Source: Anaerosporobacter mobilis DSM 15930 (GTDB taxonomy: Bacteria > Bacillota > Clostridia > Lachnospirales > Lachnospiraceae). Taken from it: 64,000 nt of DNA. Made by a program: the position numbers and the translations under genes. The stretch covers positions 310,001 through 374,000 of the forward strand of contig NZ_FRCP01000006.1 in assembly GCF_900142955.1 (NCBI RefSeq), given 5' to 3'. This document shows positions 17,437-25,349 of this stretch, one piece after another. Under the pieces are notes generated by a model that searched no databases, was not told where the DNA came from, and saw only the letters and a program-made list of their open reading frames with translations. Positions within the stretch are counted from its first letter, which is position 1. Each line of letters opens with the position of its first letter.

Positions 17437-18210
17437 CTATATCGTGTACTCAATTGCTTCTTCGCTTTCTTCAAAGAAGTGGTCTAATATCTTTTTCTTA
17501 TAATAGCTAAATTCGGCACCACCTCTGTTTTTAGCAACGGATGATTCAATTGTCAATATAGATTTGATCTCACCTGGTCTTGCTGACATTACAATAACTC
17601 TTCTTCCAAGGTATATAGCTTCATCAATATCATGGGTAACCATAATCATTGTCGTCTTCTCTTCCTTTTGTATTCGTAGAATCTCTTTTTGCATCTGAAT
17701 CCTCGTTAATGCATCTAATGCACCAAAAGGTTCATCTAGTAGTAAGATACTTGGGTTTGCCACAAGCCCTCTCGCTATTGCCGCTCTTTGTGACATCCCT
17801 CCAGATAATTGACTTGGATACGCCTTCTCGAAGCCCTCGAGTCCCACTAGTTCAATATGTTTCTCGATCAACTTCTCTCTTTCCCTCTTATCAAGATTCT
17901 TAATTCCAAATCCCACGTTATCTCTAATCTTTAACCATGGTAATAATCGATGTTCCTGGAATACCATACCGCAATCGGTACCTGGTTGAACTACTTTCTT
18001 ACCATTACGTATAACCTCACCTTCCTCATAGTCAACCAATCCAGCAATAATCTTCAACAAAGTACTCTTACCACAACCGCTATGACCAACTATGGTGATG
18101 AATTCTCCTTCTTCCACAGTAAGATTAATACCTTTTAGAATGGGAACCTCTTGTTTATTGACAATAAATCTTTTATCTAAGTTTTTGATTTGCAAGATCT
18201 CCTTAGCCAT
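17437..18210 (-). CDS. ssuB: Sulfonate/taurine-type ABC transporter ATP-binding protein
   Basis: A 257-aa ABC ATPase beginning at ATG 18210 behind GGAGGAAAGGCAA; that ATG overlaps the ssuC stop by 8 nt. Motifs: Walker A GHSGCGKSTL, signature LSGGMSQR, Walker B LLLDEPFGALDALTR and switch MVTHDIDEA. The DEPFGALDALTR form is typical of the nitrate/sulfonate/taurine subfamily. With SsuC it energises uptake of a small organosulfur compound, probably delivered by the binding proteins at 8006-9100 and 9604-10683, which have no intact transporter beside them. Confidence 0.9.
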   Translation of the reverse strand: MAKEILQIKNLDKRFIVNKQEVPILKGINLTVEEGEFITIVGHSGCGKSTLLKIIAGLVDYEEGEVIRNGKKVVQPGTDCGMVFQEHRLLPWLKIRDNVGFGIKNLDKREREKLIEKHIELVGLEGFEKAYPSQLSGGMSQRAAIARGLVANPSILLLDEPFGALDALTRIQMQKEILRIQKEEKTTMIMVTHDIDEAIYLGRRVIVMSARPGEIKSILTIESSVAKNRGGAEFSYYKKKILDHFFEESEEAIEYTI

Positions 18211-18979
18211 TTGCCTTTCCTCCACTTCTTCTCTCCCATGGAGTGAGTGCTTTGAATAATAGAGATAACCCCTTATCCATAATAATGCCAACCAAGCCAA
18301 TGACTAACATGCAGACAATTACGATATCCGATCGCATTAAGCTTCTTGCATCACTCATACGATAGCCAATTCCTGCGGTAGCTGCTATTAACTCGGAAGC
18401 AACAACTGCCATCCAGGATACTCCCAAACCTAACTTTAATCCAACCAACATTTGTGGTAATGCATGTGGCAAATACACCTTCGCAAATGTTTTAATCTTA
18501 CCTAACTTATACAACCTTGCAACTTCTATGTACCCAGTTGGTGTACTTTCAACACCATTCAATGTATTTATCATAATAGGGAAGAAAGCGGCAATCACTA
18601 TAATAACAATCTTTGATTCTTCGCCAATACCACACCATAGTATAACAAGTGGTATCCACGCAATCATTGGAATCTGACGGATAACCGTAGTTATCAATCC
18701 AAATAGCTTCTTAACAACAGGGAACATCCCCATTAAGATACCCAGTATCCCACCAAACAAAATGGAATACGCATATCCCTTCGTAACTCTTGTAAAACTA
18801 ACACGCAAATCTTCTTGCAATTGTCCTGTCTGTACCATGCCTCCGAATGCTTTCTTCACCTTAGATATACTCGGTAAGATACTCGATGGTGTATCTGTAT
18901 ACGTGGTAGTAAAATGCCAGGCCAATACGATTATAATTGGAATAATTAATTGAATTCCAATATCTTTCAGCTTTCTCAC
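18203..18979 (-). CDS. ssuC: Sulfonate/taurine-type ABC transporter permease
   Basis: A 258-aa membrane protein with six predicted hydrophobic segments starting at residue 8. The EAA loop is at about residue 148 (EVARLYKLGKIKTFAKVYLP) and LGVSWMAVVASELIAATAGIG is typical of SsuC/TauC. It is the first gene of the unit that runs into metK and the nitrogenase-like genes. A strong promoter lies about 110 nt upstream. Confidence 0.9.
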   Translation of the reverse strand: MRKLKDIGIQLIIPIIIVLAWHFTTTYTDTPSSILPSISKVKKAFGGMVQTGQLQEDLRVSFTRVTKGYAYSILFGGILGILMGMFPVVKKLFGLITTVIRQIPMIAWIPLVILWCGIGEESKIVIIVIAAFFPIMINTLNGVESTPTGYIEVARLYKLGKIKTFAKVYLPHALPQMLVGLKLGLGVSWMAVVASELIAATAGIGYRMSDARSLMRSDIVIVCMLVIGLVGIIMDKGLSLLFKALTPWERRSGGKANG

Positions 18980-19054
18980 AGAATCCCCCTCTCTATTCCT
19001 CCCCTTTCTTTATTATTTTTCTTCTGTATTAAATTCCTACTAATCTTTTCATAT

Positions 19055-19077
19055 ATTTCATATTGTATTACTATGAT
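19055..19077 (-). promoter_or_regulatory. Operator-like sequence after the ssuC promoter
   Basis: Minus strand reads CATAGTAATACAATATGAAAT, close to the sbp operator half CATATTAATCCAATATGAAAT and to the thioredoxin site CATAGTAAACTTATATGAAAT. The shared pattern is CATAKTAA, a few bases, then ATATGAAAT. Inferred as a common regulator site. Confidence 0.5.
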
Positions 19078-19089
19078 TTGCTTTTTAGT

Positions 19090-19118
19090 ATAATAACCTA
19101 CTTTCCATACTTTGTCAA
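19090..19118 (-). promoter_or_regulatory. Sigma-A type promoter of ssuCB-yezD (and probably metK-HDK)
   Basis: TTGACA (19113-19118), 17-nt spacer AAGTATGGAAAGTAGGT, TATTAT (19090-19095). The spacer is almost identical to that of the thioredoxin-operon promoter at 25157-25185, differing by one base. Confidence 0.75.
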
Positions 19119-19298
19119 TATGTTTTATTTATAACTTCTAATTTTTTATTATTTGAGTATGACTTAATATATACGAAAAACAACATAAAAAAACAAATTT
19201 TACAAAGCTGTTGTCATATGTGAACATTTCTGTTCACTAGGTGGCAAGCAAAGAAAATTTGTTTTTTCTGGTGTGCGTATCATTGTAATTTTATAACT

Positions 19299-19566
19299 GG
19301 TTATAGTGTCAAAAGCCTCTCGTAAAACTTACTTGGTCAATTTGCACATATAAAACTTAACTAATGTTATGTCGAACATAGTTCGATGAGCAGCTGTATG
19401 AAGTCGTTGGTACTTAGGCTCTGTATTTTAGAGCCTTATGTACCACTACGTACTTCAGCGGGGCGAGAGCGCGTTGCGAGTGAACTACGTTTGACCTAAC
19501 ATGCTCACACATATATTTGTGCAAAGTGACGAAATCAAAATTAAAATGGCTTTTGATACTCTAACC
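19299..19566. repeat. Palindromic intergenic repeat, family B, copy 1 (full length)
   Basis: Ends are inverted: GGTTATAGTGTCAAAAGCC at 19299 and GGCTTTTGATACTCTAACC ending 19566. Sub-terminal GTCAATTTGCACATA pairs with TGTGCAAAGTGAC. Inside are CTTCAGCGGGGCGAGAGCGC and AACTACGT segments also seen in copy 3 at 53855-54037. No ORF. This fills the gap between the ssuC promoter and the Rrf2 gene. Confidence 0.75.
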
Positions 19567-19631
19567 AATAACTCAAACTTCACATTTGAAGATTACGATA
19601 AGTGGCTAACTGCTATATTAGAATACTATCA

Positions 19632-20066
19632 CTAGATAACATAATGGTCTGCCTTGGCTAATTCTAGTTCTACTAAATCTGCTAAAGTAAATCCATCTAC
19701 TACACTGTTAATTGCTTCGTATAGCTTTTCCCAGATGAATATCGTCACGCAATCTTCCTGTCTATTACATTCATTCGGATCATCATCTAAACAAGGAACT
19801 GGTGCAAGGCTTCCCTCTGTTAACCGTAAAATCATACCAACTGTATAGTCTTTTGGCTTTCTAGCTAAACGGTATCCCCCTTGTGGACCTCTTACACTTC
19901 TCACAAATCCTGCTTTATTCAAAACTGCAATAATCTGTTCGAGATATTTCTCTGATATCTCTTGACGTGCAGCTATATCTTTAATACGAATGGTTTCCCC
20001 CGTATCATTGAGCGCTAGATCTAGCATAAGCCTTAACGCATATCTCCCTTTTGTAGATATCTTCAA
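19632..20066 (-). CDS. Rrf2-family transcriptional regulator, IscR-like (copy 1)
   Basis: A 144-aa winged-helix regulator beginning MKISTKGRYALRLMLDLA, the standard Rrf2 start, with a recognition helix around residues 28-60 and RSVRGPQGGYRLARKP wing. Three Cys in a Cx7Cx5C array (residues ~94-109) fall in the loop that holds the Fe-S cluster in IscR, NsrR and RsrR; the cysteine regulator CymR lacks them. It therefore may sense Fe-S or sulfur status. It is encoded downstream of the binding protein gene of the sulfonate operon and is about 76% similar by eye to 27021-27455. Likely targets are the operator-like sites at sbp, ssuC and trx promoters. Confidence 0.88.
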   Translation of the reverse strand: MKISTKGRYALRLMLDLALNDTGETIRIKDIAARQEISEKYLEQIIAVLNKAGFVRSVRGPQGGYRLARKPKDYTVGMILRLTEGSLAPVPCLDDDPNECNRQEDCVTIFIWEKLYEAINSVVDGFTLADLVELELAKADHYVI

Positions 20067-20159
20067 TTATATCCCTCCTTTTCATTGTATTCATATAAGA
20101 ATAGTATATTATAGTTTTAACATAATTTTAGGATTTGTCAACTATTTTTCAGCATTTTA

Positions 20160-21173
20160 TTATTTTACAGTAACTTTATCTGGATATATCTTTTCCAAAG
20201 CATCCGTATTGATATAATTACTAATATCGTATTTTTTTTCATACCTTCCATTATTAAAAGCCCAGTCTTCAATTTCTATCAATTGCTCAACACCCTCTTG
20301 ACTGAATCCAATTCTAGACTTTGCAATTGACCAGTCACTCTTAAAATTGTCCGCAGAGATTCCAAGTGTTGTTTCTAGGTACTTTGCGGTTTCGTCAAGA
20401 TGCTCCATAATATAGTCATAACTTTCCTGTGTTGCTTTCAAAAAATCAGCTAGCACCTGTACATGACTACTATTAAATTCTTCCGTTGTCATATAATAGC
20501 TGTAGGTTTCAATACCTAAATCAGCTCCATCAATGGCTTTTTTCCAACCAATACCTTCAAAGTAGGTTGAACCAGAGCCAGATGAAAATACTGCTGCTAC
20601 ATCACCAGACTGGGCCAGAGCTAAACTCGTTGTAGTACTATCGGAATTCACAAGATTTTGCTTGCCTTCATCAAATCCAAGATATCCAAATATTTGACTA
20701 TTATAATATTCATTTACCGTTCCAACTGAATTTATAAATCCTTTTCCATCTAACTTCTTAAGATCGTCTGCATACTCAGGAGCCGTGTATAAGAATCCGT
20801 TTACATCTCCTCCTTGAATTTCTGACACTATAACTAGATTATTCGTATCTAATGTATTACCAATTCGGTTTACTGCAGCATAATCCGCCATATTCCCAAT
20901 ATCCGCCTGACCAGCTACTACGGCGTCAATGGTATTTACACCTGCTGCATATTCAGTAATCTCCAAGTTGATTCCATTCTTTTCAAAAATCCCTTGCTGC
21001 TTTCCTATCAATGCTGTATATTGTGTAAAATTTCCAGTCATAACAGCAACACGCACTGTTGTTAATCCATTTTTAGAACTGCTGTCAACAGAGTCCGTTT
21101 CATTTCTACAACCTGTTAATAACATTGTACCCAGTATTATAATGATGGCTAAACTAATTATTTTTCTATTCAT
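20160..21173 (-). CDS. ssuA: Sulfonate/taurine-type ABC transporter substrate-binding lipoprotein
   Basis: A 337-aa exported lipoprotein with signal segment and lipobox (MLLTGC, Cys22). The NMT1-like fold is indicated by MTGNFTQYTALIGKQQGIFE, GVNTIDAVVAGQADIGNMAD and a closing helical lobe. It is the last gene of the trx-asst-ssuB-ssuC-ssuA operon (43 nt from the permease). The transported compound may be an aryl sulfate, sulfonate or similar; not decidable here. Confidence 0.88.
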   Translation of the reverse strand: MNRKIISLAIIIILGTMLLTGCRNETDSVDSSSKNGLTTVRVAVMTGNFTQYTALIGKQQGIFEKNGINLEITEYAAGVNTIDAVVAGQADIGNMADYAAVNRIGNTLDTNNLVIVSEIQGGDVNGFLYTAPEYADDLKKLDGKGFINSVGTVNEYYNSQIFGYLGFDEGKQNLVNSDSTTTSLALAQSGDVAAVFSSGSGSTYFEGIGWKKAIDGADLGIETYSYYMTTEEFNSSHVQVLADFLKATQESYDYIMEHLDETAKYLETTLGISADNFKSDWSIAKSRIGFSQEGVEQLIEIEDWAFNNGRYEKKYDISNYINTDALEKIYPDKVTVK

Positions 21174-21216
21174 ATTCTTCTACCCCTCTTTATTTTATTA
21201 GCCAAAAAGCCTTTTT

Positions 21217-22008
21217 CTACTTAACTCCAAATTGTTTTAATAACCTTTTACCTGTGTAAGATATCAACCGATCCGCTACAAACCCAAGAAGGCCAAGTGT
21301 AATAATCCCTACGAACATCCAATTAGTTCTATAGTATAATCTAGAGCTATACACAAGATATCCTAACCCATTATTTGATACTAACATCTCTGCGGCAACA
21401 ACACATAGAATCGATCCGCTAAGTCCCAACCTAATTCCCGTAAATATAGATGGTACTGCGGATGGCACAATTACAGTAAAAAACACCTTGAATTTTGATG
21501 CCCCCATACACTGAGCCGCTTCTACTAATGTTTTGTCTGTAGAAGCTACTCCCGCTATTGTATTGATAAGCATTGGGAAGAAAGTAGCATACGCAATAAG
21601 TGCCGTTTTAGAGCCCTCCAAAACGCCAAACCACATAAGGAAAAGACTTGTTAATGCCAAAACAGGTACAAATCTAAAGTAATTAAGCACTGGTTCTACA
21701 AGCCATCTGACTTTATCAAAATGCCCAATTAACAAGCCTAATGGTACCGCCATTATTATTCCTGTAAACCAACCTCTTCCCGCTCTTTCCACACTCACAA
21801 CAATATCCGTCCACAGGACTCCATTTTCTACAAGCTGCTTAAACCCCTTTAACACCGATAGTGGACCTGGCAAGAAATAATCGGAATAAGATAAGGAACC
21901 TACCTGCCAGATGGCCATCAATAATACCCAAGAAAATAAACCATGCTTTATTATCCTTTTAAAAAATCCAGATAATTTTACGTCATTTTTTTTGATCTTA
22001 ACCGCCAT
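21217..22008 (-). CDS. Sulfonate/nitrate/taurine-type ABC transporter permease
   Basis: A 263-aa membrane protein, first hydrophobic segment at residues 22-40. It has the SsuC-type EAA loop (LVEAAQCMGASKFKVFF, near residue 163) and GLSGSILCVVAAEMLVSNNG. It lies between ATPase and binding-protein genes with gaps of 16 and 43 nt. It is distinct from SsuC at 18203-18979, so the region has two organosulfur-type importers. Confidence 0.9.
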   Translation of the reverse strand: MAVKIKKNDVKLSGFFKRIIKHGLFSWVLLMAIWQVGSLSYSDYFLPGPLSVLKGFKQLVENGVLWTDIVVSVERAGRGWFTGIIMAVPLGLLIGHFDKVRWLVEPVLNYFRFVPVLALTSLFLMWFGVLEGSKTALIAYATFFPMLINTIAGVASTDKTLVEAAQCMGASKFKVFFTVIVPSAVPSIFTGIRLGLSGSILCVVAAEMLVSNNGLGYLVYSSRLYYRTNWMFVGIITLGLLGFVADRLISYTGKRLLKQFGVK

Positions 22009-22024
22009 TACTTTTCTCCCCCTT

Positions 22025-23086
22025 CTAAATATAGAATATAGATGACGTATCTAAACCTTTATTGATCAATCGGTATGTCCCCTTATCATCAAATACATAT
22101 AGCTTAGTTATTAATAATTGAACCTTATCACCAGCTTTTATTATTTCTTCATCTAACGCCCATAGGGCTTTTATGAAAATCCCCTGCACATCTACCTCAA
22201 GTTCAATGAAATTCCCTCTAAATATGGAGTTTATTACGATTCCTTCTTCAAGTACACTCGTATACTGCTCCTGAGTCCCATATTGAAACACCTTAACGAA
22301 TTCTGGTCTGATAACAGCCTTATCCTTCCTTGCCACTTCAGCAAATCCCTTTAACCTAGAATAATTTTCAATTATCGTAGAGTTTCCAATGAACCTTGCA
22401 ACAAAAGCGGTTTGAGGGTTTTTATAAATCTCTACTGGGGAACCCATCTGTTCTATCCTACCCAGATTAGTTATAACAATCTCGTCTGCAACTTCAATTG
22501 CTTCCTCTTGGTCATGTGTAACAAATATACTAGTAATTCCAATCTTGCTAATCATCTCTCGTAACCAGCTTCGTAGTTCTTGGCGTACCTTTGCATCAAT
22601 AGCAGCAAACGGCTCATCAAGTAATAACAGTTGTGGATTCGGCGCTAATGCCCTTGCAAAAGCAATTCGCTGTTTTTGACCTCCGGATAACTGCGATGGG
22701 TATCTTCCGTCCAGCCCTGGAAGCCCCACTAGATTAAGTAGCTCCGTAACTCTGGTTTTGATAAAATCTTTATTCTTCTTTTGTACCTTCAAACCATAAG
22801 CAATGTTATCATAGACTGTCATATATGGAAAAAGTCCATAATTTTGAAACACAAATCCGATCTCTCTTTTGCTAGATGGCTGATTATTAACCAGTTCCCC
22901 ATTAATGTAAACATCACCAGAATCCTGTTTTTCAAGTCCCGCCAATATTCTAAGAATAGTTGTCTTTCCACTTCCACTTGGTCCCAACAATCCAATCAGT
23001 TTTCCCTTTTCTATACTGAATGACACATTATCGGAGGCCTTATAATCTCCAAATGATTTATTAATATTTTTCAGTTCAACATACAT
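22025..23086 (-). CDS. ABC transporter ATP-binding protein with TOBE-like C-terminal domain (CysA paralogue)
   Basis: A 353-aa ATPase with Walker A GPSGSGKTT, signature LSGGQKQR, Walker B LLLLDEPFAA and VTHDQEEA. Its sequence follows CysA (2309-3370) almost end to end, including the C-terminal regulatory region, although its partners are SsuC/SsuA-like, not CysT/W. So a CysA-type ATPase appears to have been duplicated and recruited to a sulfonate-type importer. Start ATG follows GGGAGGATTGAGAAA. Cotranscribed with the permease 16 nt downstream. Confidence 0.88.
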   Translation of the reverse strand: MYVELKNINKSFGDYKASDNVSFSIEKGKLIGLLGPSGSGKTTILRILAGLEKQDSGDVYINGELVNNQPSSKREIGFVFQNYGLFPYMTVYDNIAYGLKVQKKNKDFIKTRVTELLNLVGLPGLDGRYPSQLSGGQKQRIAFARALAPNPQLLLLDEPFAAIDAKVRQELRSWLREMISKIGITSIFVTHDQEEAIEVADEIVITNLGRIEQMGSPVEIYKNPQTAFVARFIGNSTIIENYSRLKGFAEVARKDKAVIRPEFVKVFQYGTQEQYTSVLEEGIVINSIFRGNFIELEVDVQGIFIKALWALDEEIIKAGDKVQLLITKLYVFDDKGTYRLINKGLDTSSIFYI

Positions 23087-23171
23087 TTTCTCAATCCTCC
23101 CATAATGTTATTACTTAGTCATTTTTGAAACACTTGGTAATGCAAAAAGACATGCCCATTCCACAATTAAT

Positions 23172-24659
23172 CTACTCCTTATCTAATGAGTCCTTAGTTA
23201 CTGTAGCTGTACAGAAATTGACTGGTTCATCCTTATCATCTCCTGTACCGGTGGTAACTTTTTTGTTAGGATCTACCCCTTCAACTACCGTAACCTTACC
23301 AGTGCCTTCTCCTATCGATGCACCTGGAACACGGAATGTTGATACCTCTATCCTCTCAATTGAAGTCTCTACTGGTTTATCTAATTGAGGAATCCATTCA
23401 TATGGAACTCGGTAAGCACGGTAAACCATATTATTATTAAATCTACCAAAGAACGTTCTGTAATATGGGTTTATAAATTCCCACACAATTTCATGCTCTG
23501 GTGTTACTTCAAACACTCTACCGTCTGAACCTTCTGTAATTAAAGTGTTTCCGTTTGGAAGCCTTTGTGCAGAGCTAATATATGGACTGTAAAACTTGGA
23601 TCCATCTGTGAATAAGATTGCTCCCGCTTCCTGTGGCGTATACTGCCAAGTAATCTCTAGTGTAACTGGATTGAACTGTAACACTCTAGAATAATCTCTT
23701 TTTGCATTATCAATTCCATATGTCGATGTTGGATTTGGTGCTCCATAACCACCAGCTCCACCGTTATCGTAAACTAACAAATCACCCTCACCTGGAAGTC
23801 CTTTCGGTATCATATGTAAATGATGTTGACCAATAATCCAACCTAATTTCTTAGTAGCCTCACTCTCATTGAAATCCGGGCCAATACGCCATACGATTTC
23901 ACCCGTCTTTTTACTTATAATTGCTAGAATATTGGAATTCCTCGCATCAAAAATTATATTATCCGGATGAAAGCGCTCATCTCCCGATTCATACCATTTA
24001 TTAGGCCCCAATATGGAAATACTGTTAATGTGCATCCAGTCACCACCTAAATCACCTCGAAGTCCTGGGTCTCTGAACAATACATTCTTTGCACTCTCAT
24101 CAAAACCTAGTTCCTGAAAATGCTCGTTTGCTTTCCATGTCCATACGATTTCTCCTTCCCAGGTTACTTCAATAATCTTGTCATCAATTAATCTTTTATC
24201 AGAAATATCATGATTATAAATATTTTCATGGGTCAAAATCAATGTACTCCCGTGGTCTGTATACGGCTCAGAGTTTGGTGCATAGTACCCAGTCGATGAA
24301 CCCTCTCGTTGAAAATCATGATGTTGTCTGGCGATATACTTTGGCTCAGATCCCGGATCAGCAATTAATTCTGTCTTGTCGAATTTCCAAACAATCTTTC
24401 CTTCCCAGTCTACCTGTACTAAGTCGTTTTCGTCTTGAAAAGCATATTTGGATTCTCTGGCACCTGTTGTTCCGAATACAAATCCTCCTGGTAATATTTT
24501 GTTAGGAAAACCACCAAGTCCCGCCCATAGCTGCACTTCATTTCCATTCATATCAATAAGTAACGCTCCTTTTGCTGATGGATAGATTGTATAACCGTTG
24601 AAGGCCTTTTCTTTGTTATAATAAGTAACCCCTGTTGGATAAATTGTTGGATGCCCCAT
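23172..24659 (-). CDS. Arylsulfotransferase (ASST) family protein, cytoplasmic form
   Basis: A 495-aa protein of the aryl-sulfate sulfotransferase family, a beta-propeller that moves sulfuryl groups between phenolic sulfates and phenols through a histidine intermediate. His-rich stretches RQHHDFQREG, WMHINSIS and GQHHLHMIPKG match the conserved active-site regions. There is no signal peptide, in contrast to the periplasmic E. coli-type enzyme. The C-terminus carries a short low-complexity tail (GEGTGKVTVVEGVDPNKK). It lies between thioredoxin and a sulfonate-type ABC transporter; together they suggest import of an aryl sulfate or related ester and use of its sulfur. The substrate is inferred. 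Confidence 0.82.
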   Translation of the reverse strand: MGHPTIYPTGVTYYNKEKAFNGYTIYPSAKGALLIDMNGNEVQLWAGLGGFPNKILPGGFVFGTTGARESKYAFQDENDLVQVDWEGKIVWKFDKTELIADPGSEPKYIARQHHDFQREGSSTGYYAPNSEPYTDHGSTLILTHENIYNHDISDKRLIDDKIIEVTWEGEIVWTWKANEHFQELGFDESAKNVLFRDPGLRGDLGGDWMHINSISILGPNKWYESGDERFHPDNIIFDARNSNILAIISKKTGEIVWRIGPDFNESEATKKLGWIIGQHHLHMIPKGLPGEGDLLVYDNGGAGGYGAPNPTSTYGIDNAKRDYSRVLQFNPVTLEITWQYTPQEAGAILFTDGSKFYSPYISSAQRLPNGNTLITEGSDGRVFEVTPEHEIVWEFINPYYRTFFGRFNNNMVYRAYRVPYEWIPQLDKPVETSIERIEVSTFRVPGASIGEGTGKVTVVEGVDPNKKVTTGTGDDKDEPVNFCTATVTKDSLDKE

Positions 24660-24683
24660 ATTCTTTTCCTCCTAATAACTTTC

Positions 24684-24998
24684 TTATTTTATTTTTTTAA
24701 TATTTTCATTAATAATAACTTTTGGATAATAACCGACTAATTTTTCTTTCATCTCACCATTTTTTATGAATAAGATTGTAGGAACAGAGCTAATATCGTA
24801 TTTTTGAAGAAGAAATAGCTCCTCTTCTATATCTACCTTCCCAAAAATAATATCTTCCTCCGACTCTCTTGATAATTCCTCTAGTTCCTTTTGAAGCATC
24901 TTACAATGACCACATAATTTGCTATAGAATTCAAACACATGGATCGTATCATGACTGGATAATATCTTATGATAATTGTTGCTTGTAACTTGTAGCAT
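24684..24998 (-). CDS. Thioredoxin-family protein
   Basis: A 104-aa thioredoxin fold. The active site reads SKLCGHCKML, i.e. CGHC, as in PDI rather than the CGPC of housekeeping thioredoxin, followed by the cis-Pro loop ISSVPTILF. No signal peptide. It is the first gene of the arylsulfotransferase/ABC operon, 47 nt below an attenuator-like element and about 160 nt below a strong promoter. It may reduce a partner in sulfur release. The CGHC centre predicts a more oxidising potential than classical thioredoxin. Confidence 0.9.
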   Translation of the reverse strand: MLQVTSNNYHKILSSHDTIHVFEFYSKLCGHCKMLQKELEELSRESEEDIIFGKVDIEEELFLLQKYDISSVPTILFIKNGEMKEKLVGYYPKVIINENIKKIK

Positions 24999-25051
24999 AT
25001 AACTCCCACCCTCTTTCCTAGAATAAAACTGCTTTTCATTTTATTAAGAAC

Positions 25052-25114
25052 AAAAAGAGGTTTTAAATAGCGGATTTACTGTGCTATTTAAAACCTCTGG
25101 TTCTCCAGTCAGTT
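25052..25114 (-). promoter_or_regulatory. Small hairpin plus terminator module (candidate attenuator), copy 3, in the thioredoxin-operon leader
   Basis: AACTGACTGG-AGAA-CCAG hairpin, then stem GAGGTTTTAAATAG / CTATTTAAAACCTC and a TTTTTG run. It lies about 45 nt into the transcript from the promoter at 25157-25185 and 50 nt before the thioredoxin ATG, so here it can only act inside the leader of the operon, supporting an attenuation role. Confidence 0.65.
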
Positions 25115-25156
25115 ATTAACATACATTTCATATAAGTTTACTATGATATTTTCGAT

Positions 25157-25185
25157 ATAATAACCTACTTTTCATACTTTGTCAA
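25157..25185 (-). promoter_or_regulatory. Sigma-A type promoter of the thioredoxin-arylsulfotransferase-ABC operon
   Basis: TTGACA (25180-25185), 17-nt spacer AAGTATGAAAAGTAGGT, TATTAT (25157-25162). Just downstream is CATAGTAAACTTATATGAAAT, the operator-like motif also seen at ssuC and sbp. Confidence 0.75.
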
Positions 25186-25210
25186 TAGGTTATTTTGTTA
25201 TTTTATTTTT

Positions 25211-25260
25211 GGTTAGGGTGTCAAAAGCCACTTTTATATTTTGAATCGTCAATTTGCACA
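25211..25260. repeat. Family B repeat, copy 2 (one end only)
   Basis: GGTTAGGGTGTCAAAAGCC followed by GTCAATTTGCACA, matching the left end of the repeat at 19299-19566. The other end is absent, so this is a solo terminus. Confidence 0.6.
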
Positions 25261-25306
25261 ATTTTTATATCAGTATGTAATGCAAAACACAGTTTATTCG
25301 CACCAT

Positions 25307-25342
25307 CAAAAAACAACGATTCAATATTAATCGAATCGTTGT
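25307..25342 (-). terminator. Rho-independent terminator after the ASKHA gene
   Basis: Stem ACAACGATTC / GAATCGTTGT with TTTTTT on the minus strand immediately after. On the plus strand a long T-run also follows, so it can work in both directions. Confidence 0.8.
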
Positions 25343-25349
25343 CTTTTTT

